Positions 7,008-15,091 of a stretch of DNA of 37,780 nt are shown piece after piece. A program made the position numbers and the translations under genes. The stretch covers positions 1 through 37,780 of IMG/VR virus record IMGVR_UViG_3300024182_000135, one strand, 5' to 3'. The notes under the pieces were generated by a model. It was not told the DNA's origin. It ran no database searches and was given only the letters and a program-made list of their open reading frames with translations. The first letter of the stretch is position 1, and every line of letters begins with the position of its first letter. The DNA comes from a virus.

Positions 7008-7113
7008 TACAATAAATTGTATATTTAATTTCTCCGTTGTACGAAGACATTCGTATCTAATTTAGCGATAAGTCGTGCATTTTCAATTATATACATATAC
7101 GAAGTATTTCGTA
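7008..7113. promoter_or_regulatory. Operator-like palindromes TACGAA-N4-TTCGTA (two copies)
   Basis: TACGAAGACATTCGTA (7040-7055) and TACGAAGTATTTCGTA (7098-7113) have identical 6-bp arms and 4-bp centres, with centres 58 bp apart. A separate 14-bp palindrome, TACAATAAATTGTA, lies at 7008-7021. Two identical-arm sites in non-coding DNA are typical of repressor operators. The half-site TTCGTA also occurs beside the -10 box at 6101. Confidence 0.55.
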
Positions 7114-7385
7114 CATCAGATTTCGATTTCAAACGTGTAAGCTCGCATTACCATTTTGTCGCATAAGTTGTTGAGAACAAAGCATCTATCGCAGTGAGTG
7201 TTTAGTAAGCAACTAAATACTCTACAAAGCACATAAATTCCCGGGATGCACGTATCGCACATATTCTGTTGTCCATCGACCAATCAGACCTGAAGAGCGA
7301 AAAGCGTTCCATCACCTTCGTATCACATAGAAAACAAAAGAGTTAGTAGCTAAAGCCTAGCCTTCGCAGGAGTCCCTATTTTTGG
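7114..7385. other. Non-coding spacer before the glycosyltransferase leader
   Basis: Apart from short, poorly initiated reading frames I see no gene, RNA family or clear repeat here. The stretch is AT-rich to about 7250 and more balanced after that. It may hold the promoter for the long rightward operon, but no convincing -35/-10 pair stands out. Confidence 0.4.
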
Positions 7386-7390
7386 AAACG

Positions 7391-7441
7391 ATGCCACCGG
7401 GTAAGGCCCCCATGATTCTACCGGTGCAAAGCGTGGCATGA
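7391..7441 (+). ncRNA. Structured leader element (or 16-codon leader peptide)
   Basis: ATGCCA (7391-7396) pairs with TGGCAT (7434-7439). Inside it CCGG-G-TA (7397-7403) pairs with TACCGG (7419-7424), leaving a one-sided 9-nt internal loop (TGCAAAGCG) and a 15-nt hairpin loop. The same bases also encode a 16-codon frame starting at ATG 7391 and ending TGA 7441, so a leader peptide is an alternative. It does not match a riboswitch family I can name. It lies about 80 nt before the glycosyltransferase start. Confidence 0.35.
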
Positions 7442-7519
7442 CAGTTTTACACATCATTTCGTGACGTTTAGGTCTTCATCGACGGCGTTATCGCTTCATT
7501 TTGATACAGGGAAGATAGC

Positions 7520-8920
7520 TTGAACTACACGCTAGCCATTACAAGCTGTGACCGGTTTGACCTTCTAGAACAGAGCTTGCTCAGTTTCATGGATAACGCC
7601 GACGTACCGCCGTCCCAGATTGTAATCATTAATGACGGCCCGGCTGATATGCCCGAGTTCTTGAAGCGGTTTCGCCATATCCCAACAACATGGTTGGCAA
7701 ACGACCGTCGCCGTGGGCAGGTTTACTGTCTCGACCGTTTATATGGTGAAATCAAGACCGAGCAGGTATTCCACACCGAAGACGACTTTTTGTTCACCAG
7801 CAATGTTCCGGTTCGAAAGTCATTTGAGATTTTGGACAAATATCCGGATATCAGTTTGGTCGCGCTCCGCTCCGAGTGGCCCCACCCGGTTGCCGATGCT
7901 GCGGACCACATCCCGTCCACCATCAAGATAGCGATGCCTTACTGGCGACAAGCATGGGGCGGTTACACATGGAACCCCGGCGCAAGACGTTTGAAAGATA
8001 TTAAGAAGTTCGGGCCGGTTGCAAAGTACGGTCAGCAGAATGGACTGGAGCATGAAGCGATGTTGTCCAAGGCTTTCTTGGACGCCGGTTATCGCATCGC
8101 GATTATTTCTGGACAACAATGCTGTCAGCATATCGGCGGTAACCGCAGCAAGGCTTCAGAAAAAATCGAAATCAAAGACCCGAAGATTCTCATCGCAGTG
8201 AAAGCCGGTCAGAAGCTGAGCTATACAAAGTGGGAATCTGAAAAGTCTCCTAGCTTTGACCCGAGCATCGCTTATAACGGCGTTCCGTATTGCAAGAGCG
8301 ACAAACCGATTCATGTGAGCGGTCCTAATGACCGTATACCTGCTGTTCGCGAAACATGGTTTAAGAATGTGGCGAACTATAAGAATCTCACCGCTAAGTT
8401 CTTTTTCGGTCAGCCCACACCGGTAGTTGCATTAGAAGATGAAGTCTATCTTCCGGTTCCCGATGATTATGCGCATCTAGCACCGAAGACAAAAGAAATC
8501 TGCCGATGGGCGTATGAACACGATTTTGATTTTGTGGCACTGGTAGATGACGATACTTTCGTCGTTGTTGACCGCTTGGTTTCAGAGATTCAAAACGGCA
8601 ACTTCGATTACGCAGGATATACAAACGGAAATGTCTGCACAGGTGGACCCGGATACATACTCAGCCGTAAGGCGATGGAAGCGGTAATCAGTAACTTTCA
8701 TGAACATTGGGCAGAAGACGTATCAGTTGCGAAGACGATGAGATTCGCAGGTATAGAGCCAGTTCATTTGCAAGGACACCGAAGCGGACGAAGTAATCAT
8801 CATTTTTTCACAGACGATAAGTTCGATTCATCTCTTTTAGATAATAGCATCGTAACTATGCACGCTGTTTTTCCGCAGTGTATGCGCGATTGTTGGAAAC
8901 ACATAAAGATATATTCATGA
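7520..8920 (+). CDS. Two-domain glycosyltransferase (GT2-like plus GT31-like)
   Basis: This 466-aa protein fuses two transferase domains. Residues 1-220 look like a GT-A fold of the GT2 type: TSCDRFDLLEQSL, IVIINDG (34-40) and an acidic HTEDD metal-binding motif (85-89). Residues 265-450 carry GT31 (beta-1,3-galactosyltransferase/fringe-like) hallmarks in order: AVRETW (275-280), FFFGQP, a DDYAHLAPKTKEICRWA segment, VDDDTF (342-347), GGPGYILS (375-382) and WAEDVSVA (397-404). The start is TTG. An in-frame stop at 7502-7504 rules out a longer form, and AGGGA lies about 9 nt upstream. There are no membrane spans or signal peptide, so it should act in the cytoplasm. The substrate could be surface glycan, virion protein or modified DNA. 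Its TGA overlaps the terminase gene start (ATGA). Confidence 0.8.
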   Translation: MNYTLAITSCDRFDLLEQSLLSFMDNADVPPSQIVIINDGPADMPEFLKRFRHIPTTWLANDRRRGQVYCLDRLYGEIKTEQVFHTEDDFLFTSNVPVRKSFEILDKYPDISLVALRSEWPHPVADAADHIPSTIKIAMPYWRQAWGGYTWNPGARRLKDIKKFGPVAKYGQQNGLEHEAMLSKAFLDAGYRIAIISGQQCCQHIGGNRSKASEKIEIKDPKILIAVKAGQKLSYTKWESEKSPSFDPSIAYNGVPYCKSDKPIHVSGPNDRIPAVRETWFKNVANYKNLTAKFFFGQPTPVVALEDEVYLPVPDDYAHLAPKTKEICRWAYEHDFDFVALVDDDTFVVVDRLVSEIQNGNFDYAGYTNGNVCTGGPGYILSRKAMEAVISNFHEHWAEDVSVAKTMRFAGIEPVHLQGHRSGRSNHHFFTDDKFDSSLLDNSIVTMHAVFPQCMRDCWKHIKIYS

Positions 8921-9324
8921 GAACGAAGCTAACAGAAGCACAACTCGACGCGAAGTTGAAAGGAAACCTGTTGTACGAGGGATTGAACGATTCACAGAAA
9001 CAGTTCGTTCGAGTGTATATCCAGAACGACGGCGATTTGACGGATGCAAATTTCCCGCAACACAAAGTTTATCGATATCGTAAAGCGGAACGGGTAGTAG
9101 CGCTGTTGAGAGTGTTCGGATTTAACCTGCAAGAATCGATGGTTCAATCTAAAGAACTGTTGAGACTAATTTCACGTCGTCTTCGATTGGATACAACTAG
9201 CAACGAGGATTTCATCCGGCTGGCTACACTGGCACAGGAACTACAACCAAAGATACGAAGCAAGAAAAAAGCAGCACCGAAGTCGATTGATGAAGCCGTA
9301 CTTGAGGCAGAAAAGAAAGCTTAA
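8917..9324 (+). CDS. terS: Putative terminase small subunit
   Basis: This 135-aa protein lies just upstream of the large terminase, with one small gene between them. It has a SQKQFVRVYIQNDGDLTDAN segment (about residues 27-45), which resembles the helix-turn-helix start of small terminases, where the phrase usually ends in T-x-A-A. The C-terminus is lysine-rich. I chose the ATG at 8917 because it makes an ATGA overlap with the glycosyltransferase stop; a start at 8878 would overlap that gene by 43 nt without a visible ribosome-binding site. The identification rests mainly on position and the N-terminal pattern. Confidence 0.6.
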   Translation: MRTKLTEAQLDAKLKGNLLYEGLNDSQKQFVRVYIQNDGDLTDANFPQHKVYRYRKAERVVALLRVFGFNLQESMVQSKELLRLISRRLRLDTTSNEDFIRLATLAQELQPKIRSKKKAAPKSIDEAVLEAEKKA

Positions 9325-9417
9325 GTTTGCAACGGGCGTCGGTCCTCCAAAAGAAATTGTCGAGACCCTGCGGTCCCGGCGCTCGTTTGGTGAATAGACT
9401 AGCAACGGAGAAGAAAC

Positions 9418-9618
9418 ATGTCAGATATGAAAAATATCCTCAGCGGGAAACCAATCAAAGGCCGCGCTCCGAAAGGTGCACATGGTAGGGCGGCAGTTAA
9501 GGCTCTCGGTCGTAAAAAGGCTAGCGGTAATTTCGACCGGCTTTTAAAGAGTAAGGGCAAGGCTGCAGCCGTCGCTGCGTATCAAAACGCGTTGAAGGCT
9601 CACAAAGCTGGTAAGTAA
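9418..9618 (+). CDS. Small basic protein (66 aa), possibly nucleic-acid-binding
   Basis: This protein is rich in lysine, alanine and glycine (SGKPIKGRAPKGAHGRAA, then KSKGKAAAVAAYQNAL). There are no acidic clusters or cysteines. A good GGAGA lies 7 nt before the ATG. It sits between the two terminase genes, where small DNA-binding or head accessory proteins are common. No family is recognised. Confidence 0.6.
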   Translation: MSDMKNILSGKPIKGRAPKGAHGRAAVKALGRKKASGNFDRLLKSKGKAAAVAAYQNALKAHKAGK

Positions 9619-9662
9619 ATCGGCCAGACGATAGCCGCCGATTAATTTTAACGGGTGCAGAA

Positions 9663-9681
9663 CACCCAAGAACGTTGGGTG
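9663..9681 (+). promoter_or_regulatory. Hairpin over the large terminase translation start
   Basis: CACCCAA (9663-9669) and TTGGGTG (9675-9681) form a perfect 7-bp stem with a 5-nt loop, ending six bases before the ATG at 9688. The weak GGGTG ribosome-binding candidate is inside the stem. This would hold terminase translation low or make it conditional. Confidence 0.45.
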
Positions 9682-9687
9682 CGATGC

Positions 9688-11286
9688 ATGACCGAAATAA
9701 ATCCGGCTGATGTAAAGGCAAAGCTAAGCGTTCGCGACCGTGCCCGCACTGACAAGCTTTATCTAGCTTCGGAAATTCTCGGATACGACTTCGTCGAATC
9801 TGTCCACAAGGAACTGTTCGATTTATTTATTCCGTACGATAAAAACAAACCTTGGCGTGAACAGAGCAACACGCATGACCGCTTGATTCTATGGCCGAGA
9901 GGACATTTCAAGACTACGGCGGTAATCGTAGAAATCATTCAATGCATCATCAATTTTCCGAACGTAAGAATTTTGTTGATGCAGGGTTCAGTCAGCACAA
10001 CTCAGAACCTTCTTTCAGAAATTAAGGCACATTTTTTAGGTACCGCACCGCGTTCAAAGTTCAAGGACATATTTCCAGAACACTGCACCATTACAGATGA
10101 CGAAGGTAATGCGGTTCCGCTGAGCAAGCTAGGAACAGTCAACAAGTTCACGACTCCGGCACGCACTCAAGGTCAGTTAAGAGAACCGACGATTTCAGTC
10201 GCATCACCCAAGGCTATTACCACGGGTATGCACTTTGAGATTGGGTTCTTTGACGATTTGGTCCATGCGCAGAATTATCAATCTGCAAAGAAATTAAAGA
10301 AGACGGCTGACGAATTCAAGGCATTGCAGCCACTTATCGACCCGGGCGGATTCAGGTACGTTACCGGCACGCGCTACGCATTCGGGGATTTGTACGAGCT
10401 GATTATTCGCGGCAATACGAATAACCAATGGACGCTTTCGGTAAAGAATTGCTGGACTGATGACGGGAAAGAAGTTCGATTCCCTCAAACGACTTTAAGC
10501 GACGGACGAATCATCGGCTTCACGTTTGACCAGTTGTTGCAGTTCATGCGTGATGACCCAGCTGTGTTTGCATCGCAGTATCTGAACAAGCCAGCCAGCA
10601 GCGCTAACCAACTGTTCCCGGAGGAAAGAATTCTTGGCGCGGTTGTAACTGAGAAGGATTCACCAGCGCTGAGTCAAGCTGTGATGTTCGTAGATTTAGC
10701 GGCAAGTGAAGCCGAGAATGCGGACGACTCAGTTATCCTCAGCGGCAAAACCGACCATTTAGCGAATATGTATGCCGTCGATGTAGCGGGCGGACAGTGG
10801 TCTCCATCAGCGTTAGCCGTTCAAGTAATCGAAATGGCTTTAAAGCACAAGCCTCTTCGCATCATGATTGAGAAGACTGCCTCATCGAAGTACTTCGTAG
10901 CCTATCTACAAGTTCTTTGCCGCGATAAGGGAATAGTCCTTCCGATTGATTACATCCCGGTGAACAACAATAAGGACGCGAAGCAGATTCGCATCAGTTC
11001 ACTTGACGGACATCTTCGTAACAAGCGTTTACGTTTCTTTGCCGGACTACCGAATTTCGACAAAATAGTCGAACAGTTCACAAAGTTCCCAACAGGTCGT
11101 CACGACGATTACATCGACACTATCGCTCTAATGACACAAGTATTTGGTGGGCAGTTCAGCCCGGTAACACCTTTAAGCCAACAGAAGCATCCGCTGCTGG
11201 TTGAAATGGAAAGACAGGAGCAGCAACACTTTATCGTGCCCAAGCAAACGGAATATGTTCCGGATTCACTAGGCGACGAGTACTAA
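9688..11286 (+). CDS. terL: Terminase large subunit
   Basis: This 532-aa protein is the DNA-packaging motor. The ATPase domain has a variant Walker A, WPRGHFKTT (69-77), and Walker B with catalytic acid, FFDD (187-190), followed by the coupling-like RYVTGTRY (223-230). The RNase H-like nuclease domain starts with MFVDLAAS (D336), has a second acidic cluster AENADDSV, and ends with a GRHDDYIDTIALM motif. I prefer the ATG at 9688; an in-frame GTG at 9655 would add 11 residues but has no ribosome-binding site. The start lies just after a hairpin at 9663-9681. Neighbours are the small terminase and the portal, the usual packaging module. The family is clear. Confidence 0.95.
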   Translation: MTEINPADVKAKLSVRDRARTDKLYLASEILGYDFVESVHKELFDLFIPYDKNKPWREQSNTHDRLILWPRGHFKTTAVIVEIIQCIINFPNVRILLMQGSVSTTQNLLSEIKAHFLGTAPRSKFKDIFPEHCTITDDEGNAVPLSKLGTVNKFTTPARTQGQLREPTISVASPKAITTGMHFEIGFFDDLVHAQNYQSAKKLKKTADEFKALQPLIDPGGFRYVTGTRYAFGDLYELIIRGNTNNQWTLSVKNCWTDDGKEVRFPQTTLSDGRIIGFTFDQLLQFMRDDPAVFASQYLNKPASSANQLFPEERILGAVVTEKDSPALSQAVMFVDLAASEAENADDSVILSGKTDHLANMYAVDVAGGQWSPSALAVQVIEMALKHKPLRIMIEKTASSKYFVAYLQVLCRDKGIVLPIDYIPVNNNKDAKQIRISSLDGHLRNKRLRFFAGLPNFDKIVEQFTKFPTGRHDDYIDTIALMTQVFGGQFSPVTPLSQQKHPLLVEMERQEQQHFIVPKQTEYVPDSLGDEY

Positions 11287-11295
11287 GGACATCTC

Positions 11296-11631
11296 ATGGT
11301 CGCGGACACATCAGTATTAGATTGGATAGCAAATCATTTACAACTCGTCGGCTGGCCCGCCTTGTTAGGGATTACGTGGAAATTCAAAGGCGCGTTCGAT
11401 AAATATTTTAACAGCGTAGAAGAAGTCAGAAGTAAATCTGCTACTACGGCGCAGGTTGCCGAACAGATTAAAAGAAATCTAGATACTGTGCAGAACAACC
11501 ACTTGGCGCATTTGGCGGAAGACATCAAGGCTGTATCGACACAATACGAAAAGCACACAGAGCTGCTATCCAGCATCGACAGAGGTATCGCGGTGTTAGT
11601 GGACCGCAGCAGTTCGAAGCGCGGGAAATAA
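11296..11631 (+). CDS. Hypothetical protein between terminase and portal
   Basis: This 111-residue protein has a moderately hydrophobic N-terminal helix (LQLVGWPALLGITW, residues 16-29) and then a long predicted coiled coil of charged heptads. AAGGA precedes the ATG. Small helical proteins are often found here between terminase and portal in podoviruses. An anchored coiled-coil such as a spanin or holin partner is conceivable, but the hydrophobic segment is short for a transmembrane helix. No family is recognised. Confidence 0.6.
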   Translation: MVADTSVLDWIANHLQLVGWPALLGITWKFKGAFDKYFNSVEEVRSKSATTAQVAEQIKRNLDTVQNNHLAHLAEDIKAVSTQYEKHTELLSSIDRGIAVLVDRSSSKRGK

Positions 11632-11640
11632 CGGAGCAAC

Positions 11641-13632
11641 ATGGCAAGCGAATTTGAACAATTAAGCACAGCGATTCCCGCAGCCGAGAGCCTAGCTCCG
11701 ATTACAGCGGAGAATACTGCTTTTGCTGATGAGCAACTTTCTGATGAAACTGCGCTAGGAATAGTTCTAGCTGATGTTGATACTGCTGAAAAGTATTTGC
11801 AGTCTAAGGGAATCATCATAAATCTAGACCAAGCCGATGATTTGTACCGTGGCTATGTAAAGCCTCGCGTGTGGGCAAACGGCAAGCAGCGCTCAAATTT
11901 GTCGATGCCTATTGTTCTCGAAGCCATCGAAAAGATTATGCCGACTCTCTATATGAGTTTGTTCGGTAATGGCAAAGAGCCGTTTTATCTCCGTCCAATC
12001 GGTCGTACAAAACCGGAAGCTGCTCGCGCTAAGGCGAAGATTCTAAGCTGGGCTATTAAACAGTCTGATTTGAAGGAAGGCATGCGCTTAGCGCTGAAAA
12101 ATTGTCTTCAATATGGCTTCGTTGTAGGTAACTACGGCTGGACCGAGCGCGAACAAATCGTTAAGAAATATGTGAACGGTCAAGACGGTAAGATTCAAGT
12201 CGTAAAAGATTCGGTTACATTCAATGTTCCGACGTTTGAGACGATAGATTTTCGTCAAGTATTATTCGACCCGGCTTGCAAGGTTCAAAATCTTAGAGAT
12301 AAGAATCAAGGCGCTAAATACGTCATTAAGCAAGTTTTTGTTGACGCAAACTGGCTCGACGAGAACCGCGACAACCCGCTCTACAAGAATATTCCAACAC
12401 GTGAAGAGCTTCGCGACATTCTTGCGGCTAACAAGGCACAAGCTACGGATAGCCTAAAAGCCAGCAAATCAAGCCAATATCGTGAATTTCAAGCCGAGCA
12501 GGCGACCACGCCGACATCGGCTGACCCGTTTAGCGCTCCCCTTGAATTGCTGGAGTATTGGTCCGAAGACCGCGTTATCACGGTTCTTCAGCGCGTGATT
12601 GTTATTCGCAATGAAGAGTCAGAATTTACCTCGCTGCCGTTTCCGTCATGTGCATTCATCGACGTTCTTAACTCAGCTATCGGATTCGGTGTTGCCAAGC
12701 TACTGGCTGGCGAACAACGTTTGCAGGTCGGAGTATTGAACACTTGGGTAGATACGCTGAGTTTGGCACTTAACCCGGTCTACCAATTGCTGAAGGGAAT
12801 CGGCGCAGGAACACAGCAGGTTACTCTTTCCCCGGGTAAGGTTATTACCGAAGCCGGTGAACTGAAACCGTTGGTTCAGCCGTCCGTTTCGAATGAAGCA
12901 CAGAACGCCATCGCAGCATCCGAACAGCGTGCATCGAAACGTGTCGGGTCTACCGGCGGTGCTGATATGCCGACACAGGCACTTCGCACGGCATCCGGTA
13001 TTCAGAGTTTTCAAGGCAATGTTGTCGAACGCTTGCAGTATTTTCTTGAAATCTTTACGAGCATGGTATTCATCCCAACTCTTGAAGCGTTCTTGGATAT
13101 GTGCTGCGACCACCTGACGAAAGAACAGATTAACCAGATTTTGACGGACGCAGAAGGGAAGGCTTACGAAGGCGATGTTTTGGAAGTCTACAATGCTCAA
13201 GTTGAAGTGGAAGTATTGGCAGGCACCAAGCTAGCTTCACGACAAGCGGCGGCACAGCTTGTACCAATGTTAGCTCAGCTTGTTGCTCAAGAACCTTTCC
13301 AGACATCTCTGGCAGCGCAGGGCAAGAAGTTCGACTACGCCGAATTGCTCGACGAAGCTATTGAACTATCTGGTTGGGACTTGGACAGCTTGATTGTGGA
13401 TATGACGCAGGAAGATGTGCAGCGTCAGCAACAGAACAACGCCGCATTAGTCAAAGCTCAGGTATCACAACAACAGCAGCAAACAGACCACGAGAACAAG
13501 TTAGCGGAAATCAACGAGAAAGGCACGGTTCAGGCCGGTGTCGCTGTTGTCCGACAACTCGTCAAATCGCATGCCGATGAGGCACAAGGCGTACTCGATA
13601 AGTTAGCAAATCCAGAAGAGGCAGCCGCCTAA
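11641..13632 (+). CDS. Portal protein
   Basis: This 663-aa protein follows the terminase genes and has the size and composition of a podovirus portal. Residues 55-85 (YRGYVKPRVWANGKQRSNLS) resemble the family start. The middle includes an all-helical segment with LKNCLQYGFVVGNYGW. Later comes a glycine-rich GADMPTQALRTASG stretch, typical of podovirus portals before the wing/stem, and the C-terminus is a long Q-rich helical barrel-like tail (about 570-663). As the dodecameric vertex it would dock the terminase and the connector proteins. GGAG lies 6 nt before the ATG, and its stop overlaps the next start (TAATG). Confidence 0.85.
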   Translation: MASEFEQLSTAIPAAESLAPITAENTAFADEQLSDETALGIVLADVDTAEKYLQSKGIIINLDQADDLYRGYVKPRVWANGKQRSNLSMPIVLEAIEKIMPTLYMSLFGNGKEPFYLRPIGRTKPEAARAKAKILSWAIKQSDLKEGMRLALKNCLQYGFVVGNYGWTEREQIVKKYVNGQDGKIQVVKDSVTFNVPTFETIDFRQVLFDPACKVQNLRDKNQGAKYVIKQVFVDANWLDENRDNPLYKNIPTREELRDILAANKAQATDSLKASKSSQYREFQAEQATTPTSADPFSAPLELLEYWSEDRVITVLQRVIVIRNEESEFTSLPFPSCAFIDVLNSAIGFGVAKLLAGEQRLQVGVLNTWVDTLSLALNPVYQLLKGIGAGTQQVTLSPGKVITEAGELKPLVQPSVSNEAQNAIAASEQRASKRVGSTGGADMPTQALRTASGIQSFQGNVVERLQYFLEIFTSMVFIPTLEAFLDMCCDHLTKEQINQILTDAEGKAYEGDVLEVYNAQVEVEVLAGTKLASRQAAAQLVPMLAQLVAQEPFQTSLAAQGKKFDYAELLDEAIELSGWDLDSLIVDMTQEDVQRQQQNNAALVKAQVSQQQQQTDHENKLAEINEKGTVQAGVAVVRQLVKSHADEAQGVLDKLANPEEAAA

Positions 13633-13898
13633 TGTCCGATATCTTGCTCATAAAGAAAGAAATTATCCAAACGATGGCGACACGCGGTTGGCGTTTTGTA
13701 ACCGACCGCGCTGACGCCGTAATCAAGGACCTGACCGATAAGGCGTTAGACCAAGAGGACAAATCAAAACGCGAAGAACTGGTTACAGAAGCAAGAGCAG
13801 CAAGAAAGTTTTGGCGTGAGTTATTGCAATCGCTGGAAGCATCTAAAACAGCAGAAGCAGATACAAAAGACGACGGATGGAACGAAATATCGATGTAA
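13632..13898 (+). CDS. Hypothetical protein downstream of portal (88 aa)
   Basis: This small, charged, mostly helical protein (starting MSDILLIKKEIIQTMA) is translationally coupled to the portal by a TAATG overlap. The coupling and its place between portal and scaffold suggest a head accessory, but no family is recognised. Its 3' end is followed by the tandem GGATT-loop hairpins. Confidence 0.55.
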   Translation: MSDILLIKKEIIQTMATRGWRFVTDRADAVIKDLTDKALDQEDKSKREELVTEARAARKFWRELLQSLEASKTAEADTKDDGWNEISM

Positions 13899-13913
13899 GC
13901 AGTAAGCAGGGAA

Positions 13914-13952
13914 CCGGTCACGGATTGTGATTGGAGCGTCTCGGATTGAGAC
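13914..13952 (+). promoter_or_regulatory. Tandem GGATT-loop hairpins in the scaffold leader
   Basis: First hairpin: CCGGTCAC (13914-13921), loop GGATT, GTGATTGG (13927-13934), 8 bp with two G-U pairs. Second: GTCTC (13938-13942), loop GGATT, GAGAC (13948-13952), 5 bp. Stem sequences differ but the loop is constant. The second hairpin ends directly before CAAAGGGGAAGTAG and the ATG at 13967. The first resembles the CsrA-binding hairpin of the E. coli glgC leader as I recall it. Confidence 0.7.
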
Positions 13953-13966
13953 CAAAGGGGAAGTAG

Positions 13967-14914
13967 ATGTTAGCTCAAATTAAAAATGTGGTAGATGCAA
14001 CGGGTTCTGTAGGTGTGAATGACGAAGATTTGGAAGGATTGTCTCTCGCAGAACTACGTGCCTTAGCTGATGGTCAAGCACAACCTAAAGCTGCACCGAA
14101 GGCAGCGGAACCGAAGGTCGAAGAAGTAGAAGAAGAAATTGACGAGGATGAGGACGACGAGGAAGAAGAGGATAAATTTAAGCGTGAAATTGACCTCGGC
14201 GACGGCTCCGGCGTTCAGGTATTCAAAGCACCGACGTTAGAAAAGTTGCTTGATAAGCTGGCCGAAGCTCAGAAGAATGCGACAAAAAAGATTCGCGAGC
14301 AGGCCGCACAATTAAAGAAGTACAGCGCACAAGCCGAAGCTGAAGCCGCCGATAACGAATATGTGGTCGGTCAGGAATTGATGTCGAAACCGACCGCAGC
14401 TTTCAAGAAGCTGTTCAAAGAGACCACGGGCGTAGACATCGAATCGTTCAAGAATAGTTGGGAACGCCTGCAGGCATGGGAGCAGTCTCAAGCGGTCCAA
14501 TCTGTCGAGAATAAGAAAAATGCAGCGGCAACACAATTCCTAGCTAATCACCCAGAATTTGTAACAAATACGCAGAACGGTGCCCGACTTGAGAAAGCTA
14601 TCAATCTGTTGGTCTCTCAAGCAGAGATTAACGGAGATGAAATTGATTTTCCTAAGTTCATTGAAGAGGCATACGCGGACCTTAGTGCCAGTGGATTACT
14701 CGAACTGAAGGACGTGAAAGCTTCTGATGAAAAGAAGGAAAAAGCGGAAGAGAAGCCAGTGCAGGTCGCTGCGCATACTCGCCGTGCATCCGGTCTTTCA
14801 TCCCGTGTTCGCACAGCGACACAGCCACGAAACACCGAGCCTACTGAAGAAGATTTGTACAATATGCCGCTTGAAGAATTGAAAGAACGAGCACGCAAAT
14901 CAGCACAGAAGTAA
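13967..14914 (+). CDS. Putative scaffolding protein
   Basis: This 315-aa protein is highly charged. It has a very acidic stretch around residues 51-72, a coiled-coil region with many lysines and alanines (about 85-130), and a basic C-terminus (ARKSAQK). It lies directly upstream of the major capsid gene, the usual position of a scaffold, and the acidic-then-helical-then-basic design is typical of scaffolds that template procapsid assembly. A strong AAGGGGAAG precedes the ATG, just after the tandem GGATT-loop hairpins. There is no protease motif. The name rests on position and composition. Confidence 0.7.
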   Translation: MLAQIKNVVDATGSVGVNDEDLEGLSLAELRALADGQAQPKAAPKAAEPKVEEVEEEIDEDEDDEEEEDKFKREIDLGDGSGVQVFKAPTLEKLLDKLAEAQKNATKKIREQAAQLKKYSAQAEAEAADNEYVVGQELMSKPTAAFKKLFKETTGVDIESFKNSWERLQAWEQSQAVQSVENKKNAAATQFLANHPEFVTNTQNGARLEKAINLLVSQAEINGDEIDFPKFIEEAYADLSASGLLELKDVKASDEKKEKAEEKPVQVAAHTRRASGLSSRVRTATQPRNTEPTEEDLYNMPLEELKERARKSAQK

Positions 14915-14939
14915 CCCGAGTTTAGTAGTTAAGAATTTA

Positions 14940-14968
14940 GAACGAGTAGCTGGATTAGTTCCTCGTTC
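14940..14968 (+). promoter_or_regulatory. Long GGATT-loop hairpin in the major capsid leader
   Basis: GAACGAG (14940-14946) pairs with CTCGTTC (14962-14968). After one 1x1 mismatch the AGCT/AGTT helix leads to the same GGATT loop (14952-14956). The total is 11 pairs. A weaker partner, GCC-GGATT-GGT at 15002-15012, lies downstream in the same leader. The element is about 120 nt before the capsid ATG at 15092. Confidence 0.6.
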
Positions 14969-15066
14969 ACCGCAGCAAACACCCAACTGATTGATGAAGT
15001 AGCCGGATTGGTGAAACAGCGATTAGGTGCCGTGAACAACCTGATTGCGCAGACAGCGCACAGGTC

Positions 15067-15080
15067 TGCCCGAAAGGGCA
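15067..15080 (+). promoter_or_regulatory. GAAA-tetraloop hairpin before the capsid start
   Basis: TGCCC-GAAA-GGGCA is a perfect 5-bp hairpin with a GNRA loop, directly followed by AGAGG and the ATG at 15092. A stable small hairpin just ahead of a ribosome-binding site can raise or set expression of an abundant virion protein. Confidence 0.5.
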
Positions 15081-15091
15081 AGAGGAACAGT

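Noticed and set aside
7090-7113. loxP-like recombination site
   Set aside because: A 10-base match to a lox arm (TATACGAAGT) is present, but arm orientation and spacer length do not fit; the operator reading is simpler.
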